A stretch of 64,000 nucleotides of DNA from Pilatotrama ljubarskyi. Lineage: Eukaryota > Basidiomycota > Agaricomycetes > Polyporales > Polyporaceae. Every line of letters begins with the position of its first letter. Position 1 is the stretch's first letter. The stretch spans positions 479,413 to 543,412 of the forward strand of contig MU277678.1 in assembly GCA_022385805.1 (NCBI GenBank). The letters are read 5' to 3'. The position numbers were made by a program, and so were the translations under genes. Of this stretch, positions 12,543-29,904 are shown piece by piece. A model generated the notes under the pieces. The model was not told the DNA's origin. It saw nothing but the letters and a program-made list of their open reading frames with translations, and did no database searches.

Positions 12543-13953
12543 ATGCGCTGCTCTTCTCTTCCGTCTGCGATGCATCCGCTCTTTCGCTCGCACTCTGCCT
12601 CGCACTCCGCGTACTCGGGAACTGTCGAGCACGGCGCGCGATTCCTGCGTGCACTGTGGCTGCGTATAAGCGATATCGACCTACAGTCTTTGCTAGAGGA
12701 ATCCGCTACTCCGAAACGACTTTATAGCTTGCTTCTCGTCTCCTTTCCCTGTGCTCTCGCGGCGACTCTCCTCTACGCATATCTCTGCTGGAAGAGCACC
12801 GAGAAGACTCTGGCTGGAACGAGAGCAGCTCTCATGTCCCTGTATGCGTTCATCACCCCCACCCAGTCCTTCTGGCCGACGCAGTACCTCTCCCTTGCTC
12901 GTTCGGCCGCCGCGTCTGCCGACAAAACCATTCACGTACCTCTGGCGACGCTCTATGAAGATTTGCTGGACGACGTCGTGGAGCTCAGGCGTTCTCAAGA
13001 CCACCTGCCCTTGTTATTTGTGAATAGGCTCTTGGTCCCTGCCCGTATCTGCCTTGATGTCGACTTCTTCTGGAGGCTCAAGCTGCTCTGGTGGATGCTC
13101 TGCTGCTATATGCGTCAATATCGCCCAGTAGTCGCGGTATGCAGGCGTCTTTTCCGCCATTGGCTGCTCACCTACCTCCTATAGTGCAGATCATCACCAG
13201 ACACGAAGGTAGGTTTCTTCCGCTTGACATGTCATGCAGCTTCCCTCGCGTGAAGCTCACGAACGATCAGGAGCAAATGAACCCCTGCTAGACAACTCGC
13301 AGCTCACCTGCTCCCCTCCCCCGCCCTATCCTAGAGGCGCACAAGACCCTGCAGACATATCGGCCGCTTCCTCACCGCCGTCCACGCTCTTCTTCAGCAT
13401 GCTCTACGAGAACGCGCCCGCGGTCTCGCTCGACTGCGTCCCGTACCACGCGCTCGAACGTACGGTCCGCAAGCTCCAGGACGCGCTTGCTCCCGGCTCG
13501 TACCTGACTGTAGGTCTGACAACGCGCGCGGGGCCCGCCGCACGCGCGTCGCTGCTCGACCCCAAGACGATCATCACAGCACTCCCGTTCTTCCCCCGCG
13601 CATACCTCCGCGCCCGCCCGCGTCCCAATGCCGAGGAACATGCGAGCGCGAATAATAGCGAACGCAGCACGACCCCGCTCCTCGCCACCCTCCCTCATGT
13701 CCTCAGCCTGCTCACCTCCGGGCGCTCGCCGCTCAGCGTGACGCTCGTCAGGAACGTCTCGGCGGAGTACGCGGTCTTCCTGAGGCGCTCGGTGCGCGAC
13801 CTCGAGGACGACTGGGAGATCCGGGACGCATTCGTGCGCGAGTGGGGCGTGAGGGGGTGGCGCGAGGAGAGGGTGTGCACCGCGTGGGAGGCGGCGCTCG
13901 TCGATATCGGGTGGGTGGCGGGCTGGGCGGTCGTTGTAAGGAAGCCGGAGTGA
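12543..13953 (+). CDS. Unrecognised protein with one N-terminal membrane segment
   Basis: I do not recognise this protein. Splicing 12543-13019, 13076-13208 and 13271-13953 gives an in-frame 430-residue product (1293 nt including stop). The first intron starts GTGAAT, and its acceptor TGGAG is weak; the second runs GTAGGT..GATCAG. One hydrophobic segment lies about residues 60-82 (LYSLLLVSFPCALAATLLYAYL). The rest looks soluble, with a helical stretch (AQAALVDALLLYAS), a proline-rich linker around 13310-13370 and a C-terminal domain containing LPFFPRAYLRARPRP and several tryptophans. A later start at the second ATG, 12570, is possible. It shares a promoter with heat shock factor A and converges on POT1 (121 bp between stop codons). 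Reading through the first intron without splicing gives an odd cysteine- and tryptophan-rich tail, so I prefer the spliced form. Confidence 0.5.
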
Positions 13954-14074
13954 ACGGGGGTATTATGATGGCGACGCGAGGATGGACAAGAATGATTGCG
14001 GACAAGAGGCTCGGGCTCTGTAGTGATACAATACATACAGTATAAACATACGCTTCGATGCCGGTCGGGCGCTC

Positions 14075-17000
14075 TCACTCATCCTCGCACAATGCATGCT
14101 TCAACACCACGTACGCCCTCCCGTCCGGGGTATCAGCGACTCCCTCCGGGAGCCAGCTCCCGATCGTCAGATCGAGCAACGGCGCGCCCTCGCCCTCGTC
14201 CTGTACGACAGGCCGACGCCTGGCCTCGCCATCGCGCACCTCGAGGAGCGGACCCAGGAGCGGCTTGACACGCGCGACGAGCATGGAGAATGCGTCGTCG
14301 TCTTCGTGGACGTCGTCTGGCGACAGGTCTTGCAGGATCGAGCACTGTCCACGCGTGTCAGCGTGCTGACTACTTGTATAAATGCGCGGCGGCTCACCCG
14401 TTCGTCAGCGATGGAGACGTCGAGCGTCGTGCCTTCGGCGTCGGCGATGCGGAACCAGAGCTGGAAGAAGGCTGCGACGGCGGTTTCGTCTTCCATCGCG
14501 TCGTCGCACTTCGTGCAGCGTCGGCGGGTCTTTGGCAGTCTATATGCGCCCCGGAAGACGGTGTTGACGATTAGCAAGCGTACTGAGACTACAGCGAATA
14601 CGCAAGCATACGCACGTTTCGTCGCAGCTCGTGCACCGCAAGACGGTGCAATCGCGCAGGTCGTCCGGGAAGAAGTCGATCACTCGAGCGCGCACGCGGA
14701 ACACCGCCGGGCAGGATTCGCTCTCCTTGACTTCCTCGAGTGTGGTGACGGCCTTTCCTCTTGCTTTACCTTTGCCTTTGCGCGACACCGGAACGCGGGA
14801 GGCGTCGCCCTCGGCAGCGGCAGCTGCGTGGCGGGCGGCACGGGCAGCGGTACGTTTGCCTTCTCGCTTCGTCTTGGACTGGGAGGCGGTCCACTCTTCC
14901 TTCCGGCTGTACACGAACATGTCAGAGACTACTCGTAAGGAGGGCGAGCCAAGAGCTCTACACACTTGAGCAACGCCCTCAGGTCGGCATTCCCGCTCGC
15001 CTTCGGGTTCAACTTCGTGATCAAGCGCTGGTCGCCACCCAGACGCCCCGCAAGGCGGGTGCCGCCGCCAGAAGGGCGGAGACGGAGGTTGCGAATCGCG
15101 ACGTAGTCGCCCGCCTCGAGGTTCTTGGCCGTGTCGACCTGCGCGTCTCGGAGCTCGACGCGCACGACGCGATCTACGAGGGCCACAGGAGCGATCGAGG
15201 CGGAGACGGGCACGAGGTCGGGGCGTGCGGTGTAGTCGGTCACGTAGAGGTAGGTGAAGTCGTCTTTCGGGGAGACGTGGACGACCTGAGCGAGCCAAGT
15301 ATTTGTGAGCTGATATCAGGCAAGGGGAGGGACCAAGGCTGACCTCGACCGTGCACTTGAAGTGGCGGTTCTCCTCGGCCTCTTCGATGACCTGATGAGG
15401 GAACTCGTGCACCCCTCCAGTCGCGTTCATCTCTGCTTCCCACTCGGCTTTCCGCCTACGTTGGGTCAGCGCCATGCATGGCCGTAGAAATGCGCTGAAA
15501 AGAGCCTTACTTGAGCAGCTCAGCAAGCCGTGGCGCATTCTCCAGCTGATCCTCGTCGAGCTTGGTGATCTTCTCGCCTTCTTGCATCTTACCCTCGACG
15601 AAGCCTCCGCCGCTGATTCGCGTCCGTAGGTTGCGGATGGAGTAGTACTCTCCCGCCTGCATCGTGGGACCGACTTGCGCAGAGGAGTCCCACATCTCGA
15701 TGCGCAAGGCGTACGGCGCGAGCCTCGGCGGACACCATTCGCCCTGTGTCGGAGACATATTGGGATTGCGCGTGTAGTCGGTGACGAAGACCGTGTACAC
15801 TCCGTTCTCGTTGCGGAATCCATGCAGCACCTTCATACCCGTTTAGCACTACAGTTCAGGAAGAACGAAAGGACAACCCCACCTCCACAGTGCAGTCAAA
15901 ATACTCGTCATTCCCGGCTTCACTGATTGGTTTGTGCGCGCGGCCGCCGCGTCGGGAGATAGTCGATATCGACACGTCAAATGACGTCGCGGTCGATGAG
16001 ACGTCTCGCCACCAATCTCCGAGCCGTATGCTGAATTGCAGCTCGCTCTCCTCCGGCTTAAAGTGACGCAGGGCGCAGGTATCCGCCGGAGCGCTCGAGA
16101 GCATGCCCGTCTTCACGTGGAAGACGGCCCATTGCCACCCCTTGTAGGATGCGCCGGTGGCACAGAACCCGCCGAACTTGTCGACCTTGAGAACTCGCAT
16201 GAGCAACATTGTTCCCTCCTGCACGATGATGCGGCCTACCTGGACTGATCTGAGCATCAGTACATCACCCGCCTCGAGTTTTGGAAGGGCCTTCTCCGAC
16301 TTCTCGAATAGGGTGACGTTGAGACCGCTCGTGCCGTAGTTGGTCGGGTCATACAGGACCAGTCTCATCATAATCTCTGGTGGGGAAATGAGAACGCGGA
16401 CCGACAAAGAGCGTCACAACGAACCTGACGTCCTGGTATGCGTGATCTGCCCAGGAGAATCTACAACGCCCATTACATGCCGTGTACCTGCGCCTTGGAA
16501 CTTGACAAGAGGGGTATATGCAACCTGTTGATCCAAGATATGAGAATATGTGACTTCTGCACGATTGCAGTATACGTACAAAGCCAGCGACGCAGCCCCT
16601 CTTCAGGGACTCGAGTGGATCTCGATCATCCACACTCTCGGTCAGATGTTCGTTCGCACTAGAATAGTCCTCGTGTGACTGCTCGGGCTGGGGAGACACT
16701 GAGGCATCGGCGATGTGGGGTCCGGGTCCAGAGCTGGCAGACCGGAGCTGTCCTTCACCGCTCTGGATCTGCTCTTGCGCAGTGTCGTCGAGGAAGGCTT
16801 CTTCAGGAAGCGTATCGGCTCCGTCCCAGTAGTCTTCTTCGCCATCAGGATCCTCGTTGACCCTCTGCGGATCTGCAGCGGGGGCATTCGGCGACGCCTC
16901 ATCGACGGGCTTCTCAGCTTTCGCAAGCTGCTTCAGTTTCCTGCGATGTCTGCTTGTCGTTTTCTTGCCGTCTTTGGCTCGACGGGGTGCGACGCGCGAC

Positions 17001-18119
17001 GGACCTGCGTCTGATGTTGACGGTTTCTCCCTTGTCTGACCCGCACTGCCAACAGACATCTTGCGCTCTGGCTTGGAAGCCGGGCCAGCCAAGTTTCGTG
17101 GGGACTGCGTGGCACCATCTGGGTTCTCTGGAGGCACGACGCCTGGCTGCATGGGTGGCGAAGAGTTGTAGCCCTTGCCGTGCACGTCAGTTGGGTGTCC
17201 CTGGCTAAGCTCTGGAGGTGGGGAAGGAAGACTCTGCGGATTCTGTGAGTCAGACTGCGAGGAGCCCGAGTTCGCTTGGCCGGTGGACGCGTCCACTTCC
17301 GATGGCTGGCCTGGTTCTGCATTGTCGATTACCATGTTGTGAGCAGGCGATCCGGGTGCCTCGCCGCCACTCTTGCCTGTAGGAAAATGCAATCAGCTCG
17401 CGGTTGCGAGAACTTGAGCAAGAACAATCGACCTATGGAGTCATCTAGCCGCTGTGGGGAGCTCGATCTAGGCCTACCAGTGGGAGCTATTGCCTTACCC
17501 GTAGGTATAGCGGTAGGGCCTCCGCCATCGAGAATTGCAGGTGTACTGATCGCGTCCATATCTTCCGGGTCTCTTTCGTTCGCAGAGGTGTAAGCAGCTG
17601 GTCGCCCATCTGGTTGGTGACTGGCTAGTGGTTCTGTCAGCTACATTCTGACCATGGAGATTGCAGTGTACCTGTCCAGACATCGATGAAAGCCACCTCG
17701 GCAGTCTTCGGATTGATGATGTGCATCTGCACGCCCTCTCGCCAGGCAAACCTCTTTGGAAGCAAGAGAGCTCTTGGCTTCCCATTCAAGTCCTCCAGGG
17801 AGAGGCCTCTGGTACCGATGCGGACCTGCGCACCCACAGCAATGGGCATCTCGCCGAAGTGTCTTGAGCAGGGCCCGGAGAGTAAGACTTGCACCCGCGA
17901 GCCCAGTTCCACGGTGATGAGGAACTCCCAGCCATCAGCGGAGGGTATTCCACGTTCGTAGACCTTGCCCTCGATGTAGCCTATACCATCCGCGCCCTTG
18001 GCACATACATCCTTCGCCTTCCTCTTCTGATCGGGTTTGAAGGCGTCGGAGATTGCTTGAGGATCGGGACGGGCTCTCTTGCAGCTAATAGATGTGACAG
18101 CTTCCGCCGACCTCTTCAT
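14075..18119 (-). CDS. POT1: Telomere end-binding protein POT1, expanded multi-OB form
   Basis: Single-stranded telomeric DNA binding subunit of shelterin. In order: an N-terminal OB-like domain (17680-18020); a linker rich in P, S, Q and acidic residues (16640-17390); the POT1 ssDNA-binding OB fold (RHVMGVVDSPGQITHT, then after a 48-nt intron LVLYDPTNYGTSGLNVTLFE); two adjacent copies of a second OB unit (15507-15836 and about 14930-15300); and a C-terminal OB with two CxxC pairs (RCTSCDET, RCTKCDD), matching the zinc site of human POT1 OB3 but without the long insertion between the pairs. The copied OB units share VTDYT, AGxYxxIRNLR, SGGG and LLKRK or LLKRR, and each starts just after an intron following CTVE. 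The tail LKHALCEDE ends at 14075. The promoter shared with TAP42 has three ACGCGT boxes. POT1 identity is confident; the number of true OB folds is inferred. Confidence 0.85.
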
Positions 18120-18183
18120 GTTCGTTGAGTATCAGTTCCTGGTGGCTAGAATGCTGCAGCTATCGAATGGCCCAGTCGGAGAG

Positions 18184-18227
18184 ACGCGTGGTGGCTGAAA
18201 GCGACAGCGCGACGCGTCTCGACGCGT
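18184..18227. promoter_or_regulatory. Cluster of three ACGCGT (MCB) boxes in the POT1/TAP42 promoter
   Basis: ACGCGT occurs at 18184-18189, 18212-18217 and 18222-18227, about 65-110 bp upstream of the POT1 start. This is the yeast MBF binding core for late-G1/S genes. Single copies occur elsewhere in this GC-rich window, but not three in 44 bp. Function is inferred. Confidence 0.5.
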
Positions 18228-18389
18228 TTCGCCGCGTCGCGTGCAGGTCTCCGGCACTCGGACCGGACGCTCCCCGCCGCTTACTTCGAGCATATTCGAG
18301 CGTCCAGGTCTCCTCTACTTATTCCTGCACTCCTCTAGGACCTACAGCGACTACCGCCTTCTGACTTGTACCCTTGCGTTCGGAAAGAG

Positions 18390-19852
18390 ATGGAAGAAAT
18401 ACCGCTCTCTTCGCTCTTCCGCCGTGCTTTGACGACGGCTTCCAAGGCATTCAATCTGCCGACGATCGACGACGAGACCCAAGTAAGCCCTCCTGCAGTT
18501 TCTACGTCTCTGAATGATCCAACTCATGCGCAGGAGCCTCCCAGGAGCTAGTGCAGTCTGCGTTGGCTGACCTGCACCAATGCAGCACTCGCATCGCCAA
18601 GCTGTCGCTCTTCAGCCCCAATGAGCAACTCGCCGACATCCCCACTCGCGATCTCGTGTACCTCCTCGTACCGTACGTGCTATCCGAGGTGCAGTCGCGC
18701 ATCCGGGCGACGGAACGGGAGGATAGGATTGATCTGGTGAAGGAAGTCAAGGTATGTGCTCTTGTCGGAAGGCCGCTCTGTGTATTACTCACCACGCTAG
18801 GCAGAGGCATCTCGAGGCTTACATCTACTACCTGGAGCATTATGAGATTGCGACAGAGGAAGACAAAGAACTCTATGGGCGCTCCGCATCCTCTGTCACA
18901 GACCCTGCTAAGCGGCGGGAGTTGAAGATCAAGCAGTACAAACGAGAGAAGGATATCAAGGCCAGAATAGAGGTCCATTCACTGACCACGGCGCCCTCTA
19001 GGACCAGTGCGCTGACATGGAGCTTTAGGCCGTGCGGAAACGCACCAATCAGAGCACGACAGAATCAAGTTCTAACGTTGAGCTCATCGCCTCTGTATTG
19101 CCCGACCCATCACAGAAATCCGCCGACTCCGGCGAGGAACCCGACGCCGACACGGAGGAGATTCTCCGTGAAGCCGTCATCTTGCTCCTCCGCTTCATCT
19201 ACGCGGAGGCGCAGACACAGCTCGAGAAAACCAACGAAGAACTGGAGCTCCTGCTAAATGCACCTCCATTGCCGCCCCAGCAAAGTCCTTCGGATGACCC
19301 ACGGGTTGCCAAGAAGCGAGCTGAGGACGAGATGTGGAAACTCGACGCGCCGCTCAACAGAGGCGGGCCTGATGGCAAAGGGCCGCTACTTGACCCTCAA
19401 GGAAAGGTCAGTACCGCTTTCGTTGCGCAAGCGACCTTGGCAAACGCTTCTCCCGTCACAGCCATTGCGACCTTTCGTCTTGCTAGGATCGAATGCGGCC
19501 GATCGCGCGCGCCTGCAATCGCAGGTCTTCCAGGCCGACCACCGTCTACCGACTATGTCGATCGAGGAGTATCTGGAGCTTGAGAAGCAACGCGGAAATG
19601 TCATTACTGGCGGAGGGTACGTAACATATGATACTAATCGTACATGGGGCGTTCACGCATCCCCGCCTATCGTCTAGTCCGGCTTCCGAACAAAAGCTCA
19701 CGTCGAAGGAACAATTGGCGCTCGATGCAGAGCAAGACGGAACGGTATTTGGCGAAGAGAAGGCCGAAGAGAAGAGGCAGCGAGACGAAAGCTGGGCACA
19801 ATACACAGATACTCACCCGAGGGGTGCCGGCAACACCATGAATCGTGGCTGA
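18390..19852 (+). CDS. TAP42: TAP42/IGBP1-like PP2A-associated protein
   Basis: Regulatory alpha4/Tap42 protein that binds and protects PP2A-type catalytic subunits and acts downstream of TOR. The first exon begins MEEIPLSSLFRRAL and splices to ELVQSALADLHQC. Then come the family blocks IPTRDLVYLLVPYVLSEVQSR, a helical segment YIYYLEHYEIATEEDK, and KRRELKIKQYKREKDIKARIE, the basic helix typical of TAP42. Later exons contain AVILLLRFIYAEAQTQLEKTNEELELL and, near the C-terminus, SIEEYLELEKQRGNVITGGG, which corresponds to the conserved C-terminal TAP42 block. The final exon is highly charged and ends THPRGAGNTMNRG, also family-typical. At least five introns interrupt it. It is divergent from POT1 by 270 bp. 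Confidence 0.88.
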
Positions 19853-20103
19853 ACCCGGAGGGAAGAAAGTCAGAGTCTGAATAGGACGTACGAGGACGCG
19901 CAGCCTGTAGCATGTATACCTTCTGTACTTCTATGCACTTCTTAAGTAGGACCAAAATCTCTGCACTCACGCTCGTATGCCGTGTACAACAATGCTCCGA
20001 GATGCCAATAAACAATGTGAAGGTATACACATCATCCAAACTACATACAGGAGGAAGGAAAGCACCAAAGTAATAGGATACGCTCTACTGGGGCAAGAGA
20101 AAC

Positions 20104-21071
<968 letters not shown>

Positions 21072-21387
21072 CCCGGAGAGATTCGGGCAGTGAGCTCTCT
21101 GGTAAGATGTCAAACGATGGTAGGCAGGCTCGGCGGTGTGTGTCAATGGCTGCTCACTATCGTGGACAGCGAGAAGGTGTTTGTGGGTATTTACTCCGCG
21201 GGGACCCCGCCTCAGCTGCGAGATTAGATAGACGCCATTACTTGATCCAAGTACATAGGCGCCCTCCGCTTAATCAAAAGACCTCCCGTACGCGGGGGCC
21301 GTCGATTTTGACTCGCATTCAGCGGTACCAATTGACGCTGTTCAGCCTCTCACCATCTCTCTGGAGGATACCGGACAGTTGCCAAAG
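21072..21387. promoter_or_regulatory. Shared promoter region of YPT6 and MTHFR
   Basis: A 316-bp gap between two divergent starts. I saw no recognisable upstream ORF with strong context and no known motif cluster. Its role as a bidirectional promoter is inferred from the geometry alone. Confidence 0.4.
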
Positions 21388-23689
<2,302 letters not shown>

Positions 23690-24030
23690 TGCTGTCGCTT
23701 TGGGGTCGCGGAACGAAATGCATGTATATTACGGCCCCCTCGGCGCTGAGCTAGTCGCGCAGGCTTGAAGTGTCAGTCCACCGTGGGGCGTCGGGCCGTA
23801 TTCGCAGCCGGGCTCGAGAGAAAGTGCTTGCTGCGGTTCCCGGCGCAGAGATTCAGAATCATTAGCAGGAGAGACGGGCGCTTGATCTACTACCTGCTGT
23901 GCGGTGTATGGTCGCGGGGTCTGTGTGAACGACATCGCAACTTGCTTCTTCTCCTCCACTACCGTCTCCTTCGCTCTCTTCGTCCTCTCCACTACACGCG
24001 CAGCACGTCTTGCTGCACCTGGACGCCAAC
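23690..24030. other. Intergenic region between MTHFR and KEX2
   Basis: A 341-bp tandem gap that must hold the MTHFR 3' end and the KEX2 promoter. A pyrimidine-rich stretch (about 23940-24000) lies just before the KEX2 start, a common feature of fungal core promoters. Nothing else was identified. Confidence 0.4.
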
Positions 24031-26904
24031 ATGCGTATCCCGCTGTCTCTCATTCTAGCCATCCAGTCCGTCCTGGCTCTTGCGCCGGCAAAGCGGTACT
24101 ATGACACCCATGACTACTATGTCCTGGAACACGACCCTCTGGCAGGTGCTTCGCTAGCTGAGTGCGCGAGAACGCTGGGCGTCGAGGTTGTTGAGCAGGC
24201 AGGAGAGCTCGCGAACCACTGGCTTGTCCGGATACCCAAGGGCCTCCAGAAGAGAGACTCGGATCCTATCCTACGCTCCCTGGAAGGCATCCGGCGGGCC
24301 GCCCATTCCTCGCACGTCTCTTCGAGGTCGGAAGACGTCTCACGAAGGCGGAAAGTCGCTTCCTCGGTGAGAAACGTGTTCCCGCAGACCCTTCGCCAGC
24401 GGGTGAAGCGCGCACCACCACCTATAAGACCACCGCCAGAGGAGATCGAGTCGTCCTCAGCTGCCGCCGAGCGTCTCGGTATACACGACCCGGAGTTTAC
24501 GCGGCAATGGCATATCGTCAATGACGACTTCCCAGAACATATGATGAACGTTACGCCAGTATGGGACATGGGCATCACTGGTAAGGGTGTCATCACTGCC
24601 TTGGTAGATGACGGCCTGGATTATACCAGTGATGACCTTGCCGCGAACTTCGTAAGTCTGCAGGAACACGCTACAGCTCCTGCAATGCTCATCCCGAACC
24701 GTCGCAGTACGCCTACGGGTCCTATGACTACAATGATCATACGGACTTACCCACACCTGTCCTATTTGACGACCACCATGGCACCCGCTGCGCTGGCCAA
24801 ATCGCCGCTGTTAAGAACAATGTCTGCGGAGTTGGTCTCGCGTACGATTCACAGGTCGCTGGTATCCGTATACTCTCGGGTCCCATCTCAGACATCGACG
24901 AGGCTGCCGCCTTGAACTACGACTACCAGAACACCTCCATATACTCCTGCAGTTGGGGTCCTCCAGATGACGGTAGGTCAATGGAAGGACCGGGGTACCT
25001 CATCAAGAAGGCCATGGTAAACGGCATACAGAAGGGCCGTGCGGGCAAGGGCTCGGTCTTCGTGTTCGCAAGTGGGAACGGCGGTCGCAGCGGCGATCAG
25101 TGCAACTTCGACGGCTACACCAACAGCATCTTCTCCGTCACGGTCGCTGCCATCGACTACAAGGGGTTCCACCCCGAGTATTCGGAGGCATGTGCGGCGA
25201 ACATGATTGTGGCCTACACTTCTGGTAGCGGGAACCACATCGTAGGCGCAGAGTCACTGTTGGGATGGATGGTGCAAGCTGACCATGAACTAGACAACTA
25301 CCGACAGAGGCAAGAACAAGTGCTCGCATTCCCATGGTGGGACATCAGCGGCCGCACCCAATGCCGCTGGTGTCTTCGCGCTGGCCCTACAGGCGCGGTA
25401 AGCCGCTACGGCTTATCGCGGTTTCCAAATTCTAACGCGATGCTTCTAGTCCCGACTTGAGCTGGCGCGACGTTCAACACCTTTGCGTACGCACGGCGCT
25501 ACAGGTCAACCCCGATGACCCTGACTGGGAGCTCACGGCAGCCGGACGCTGGTACAGCTACAAGTATGGCTACGGAAGCCTGAACGGCTATGAATTCGTG
25601 AAAGCGGCCCAGGATTGGCAACCAGTCAAACCGCAGACATGGATCGACTTGCCGGTGGTCCAGCTAAACAACGGTACGATGGACGCGGACGAGAAGGCTT
25701 CGGGCGGCCAACCCATCCCTCCCGATGGCGTTGAGAGCAAGATCACCATCACTCAGGAACTGCTTGAGCAGAACAACTTCGAGAAGTTGGAGCATATCAC
25801 CGTCAAGGTGTGGATCACCCATACCCGTCGCGGAGACGTGGAAGTGGAGCTCGTTAGTCCGCATGGTGTCCGGAGCATTTTGGCGGCTAGGCGCAACAGC
25901 GACAACGCCGACACTGGATATCCCGGGTGGACTTTCATGACTGTTAAGCATTGGTGAGTATCACCCGCAACTGCCGGAGAAAGTGTTACTGATCCTGACC
26001 TAGGGACGAAAACCCTGTAGGAGACTGGACAATCCGTGTGTCCGATCAGCGAAAGGAGACCGAGTCTGGCGTCTTCTTAGGCTGGACGATGACCGTATGG
26101 GGATCCGTTATGAACGCTGGCAAAGACATCCCGGTCTACCAGGTCCCCCTTGTTGATGACATTCTGCCCCCCATTCCACTAGCCAACAACGATACAGCGA
26201 CATCCACCATCGACATCCCCGCGAGCACGAGCTCAAAGACGATACCCCGCCCAACCGAACATCTGCCCGGCGACCACGGCGATGCCGAAGGCGAAAAGCA
26301 CAAGCCCGCATTCTCTTCCACCCCTACCGCTGAGCAGACCAGCCCGGCCGAGGACGTCGCCGAGCCCTCCGCCACCGATATTCCGACTATCTCCGCCACG
26401 CCCGACGAGGGCTGGTTCTCCGACCTCTCGAAGCTCGTCGAGAACCAGATGTGGTTCTACCTCGCTATTGGTGCTGTCGTGCTCTTCGGGATCGGCGTAG
26501 GCGTCTTCTTCTGGCGACGGGCTGTGCTCCGGAAACGTCGCGCGAACTACTCGAGCCTGGCAGGAGGCGACGACATGGCGATGAGCTCTCTCGACCGCGG
26601 AGGTTCTGCCCCGCGTGCCACGAGGCAGACGAAGGAGTTGTACGATGCATTCGGGGAGGTTTCGGACGACGAGGACGCAGACGAGGAGACCGCTCTGCGA
26701 CCACACACCATCTCGCCGGGTCTGGAGACGGGGCTGCACTCTGGGTTCCTGGACGACGATGACCCTCCTACCGCAGGTGGTGAGCCGAAACAGACGCGTT
26801 ATAGGGACGAGCCGGAATCTCCGGTAGAGAAGGAGCGTGCGGAAAGTCCGGGAAGCGGGAGTGGCAGTGGCAGCAGTTGGGAACATGCATCAGAGACGCG
26901 ATAG
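24031..26904 (+). CDS. KEX2: Kexin-type subtilisin-like protease
   Basis: Late-Golgi serine protease that cleaves pro-proteins after dibasic sites. A signal peptide (MRIPLSLILAIQSVLAL) is followed by a propeptide with several dibasic sites, including RQRVKR just before the proline-rich start of the mature enzyme. The catalytic triad is visible: Asp in ALVDDGLDY (about residue 193), His in DDHHGTRCAG, and Ser in HSHGGTSAAAPNAAGV; the oxyanion Asn lies in FVFASGNGGRSGDQ. The P domain follows (ITITQELLEQNNFEKLEHITVKVWI to GDWTIRVSDQ). A serine/threonine-rich stalk (26180-26420) precedes one transmembrane helix (MWFYLAIGAVVLFGIGVGVFF, about 26449-26511) and a cytosolic tail of roughly 130 residues with acidic clusters. 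It is convergent with MCM7. Confidence 0.95.
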
Positions 26905-27125
26905 TATCGGTTGTGTCTTAGGTTCCCTCTACACGTTTAGCTACAGCTAGAGGTTATTGCATCGACAGTTGTGTATTCCTCACATGCATATGCGGGATGG
27001 ATGGTATTTATGCGCTACATAACAGTACAGGGACGACAGAGCAACGACGGCAGAAGACGAAACGCTGAGATGATAACCTACACAGAATGGAGAAAAGAGA
27101 TACCGCAGCGAGACATGACATCCTA

Positions 27126-29904
<2,779 letters not shown>

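Noticed and set aside
13209..13239. 31-nt intron in the unrecognised gene at 12543
   Set aside because: Too short for spliceosomal removal; using the next acceptor (GATCAG at 13270) gives a 62-nt intron and preserves the frame.
16340..16420. Apparent frameshift in the POT1 ssDNA-binding domain
   Set aside because: The frame change disappears if a 48-nt intron (donor GTTCGT, acceptor CCACCAG) is spliced out between THTRTS and EIMMRLVLYDPT. No pseudogene is needed.
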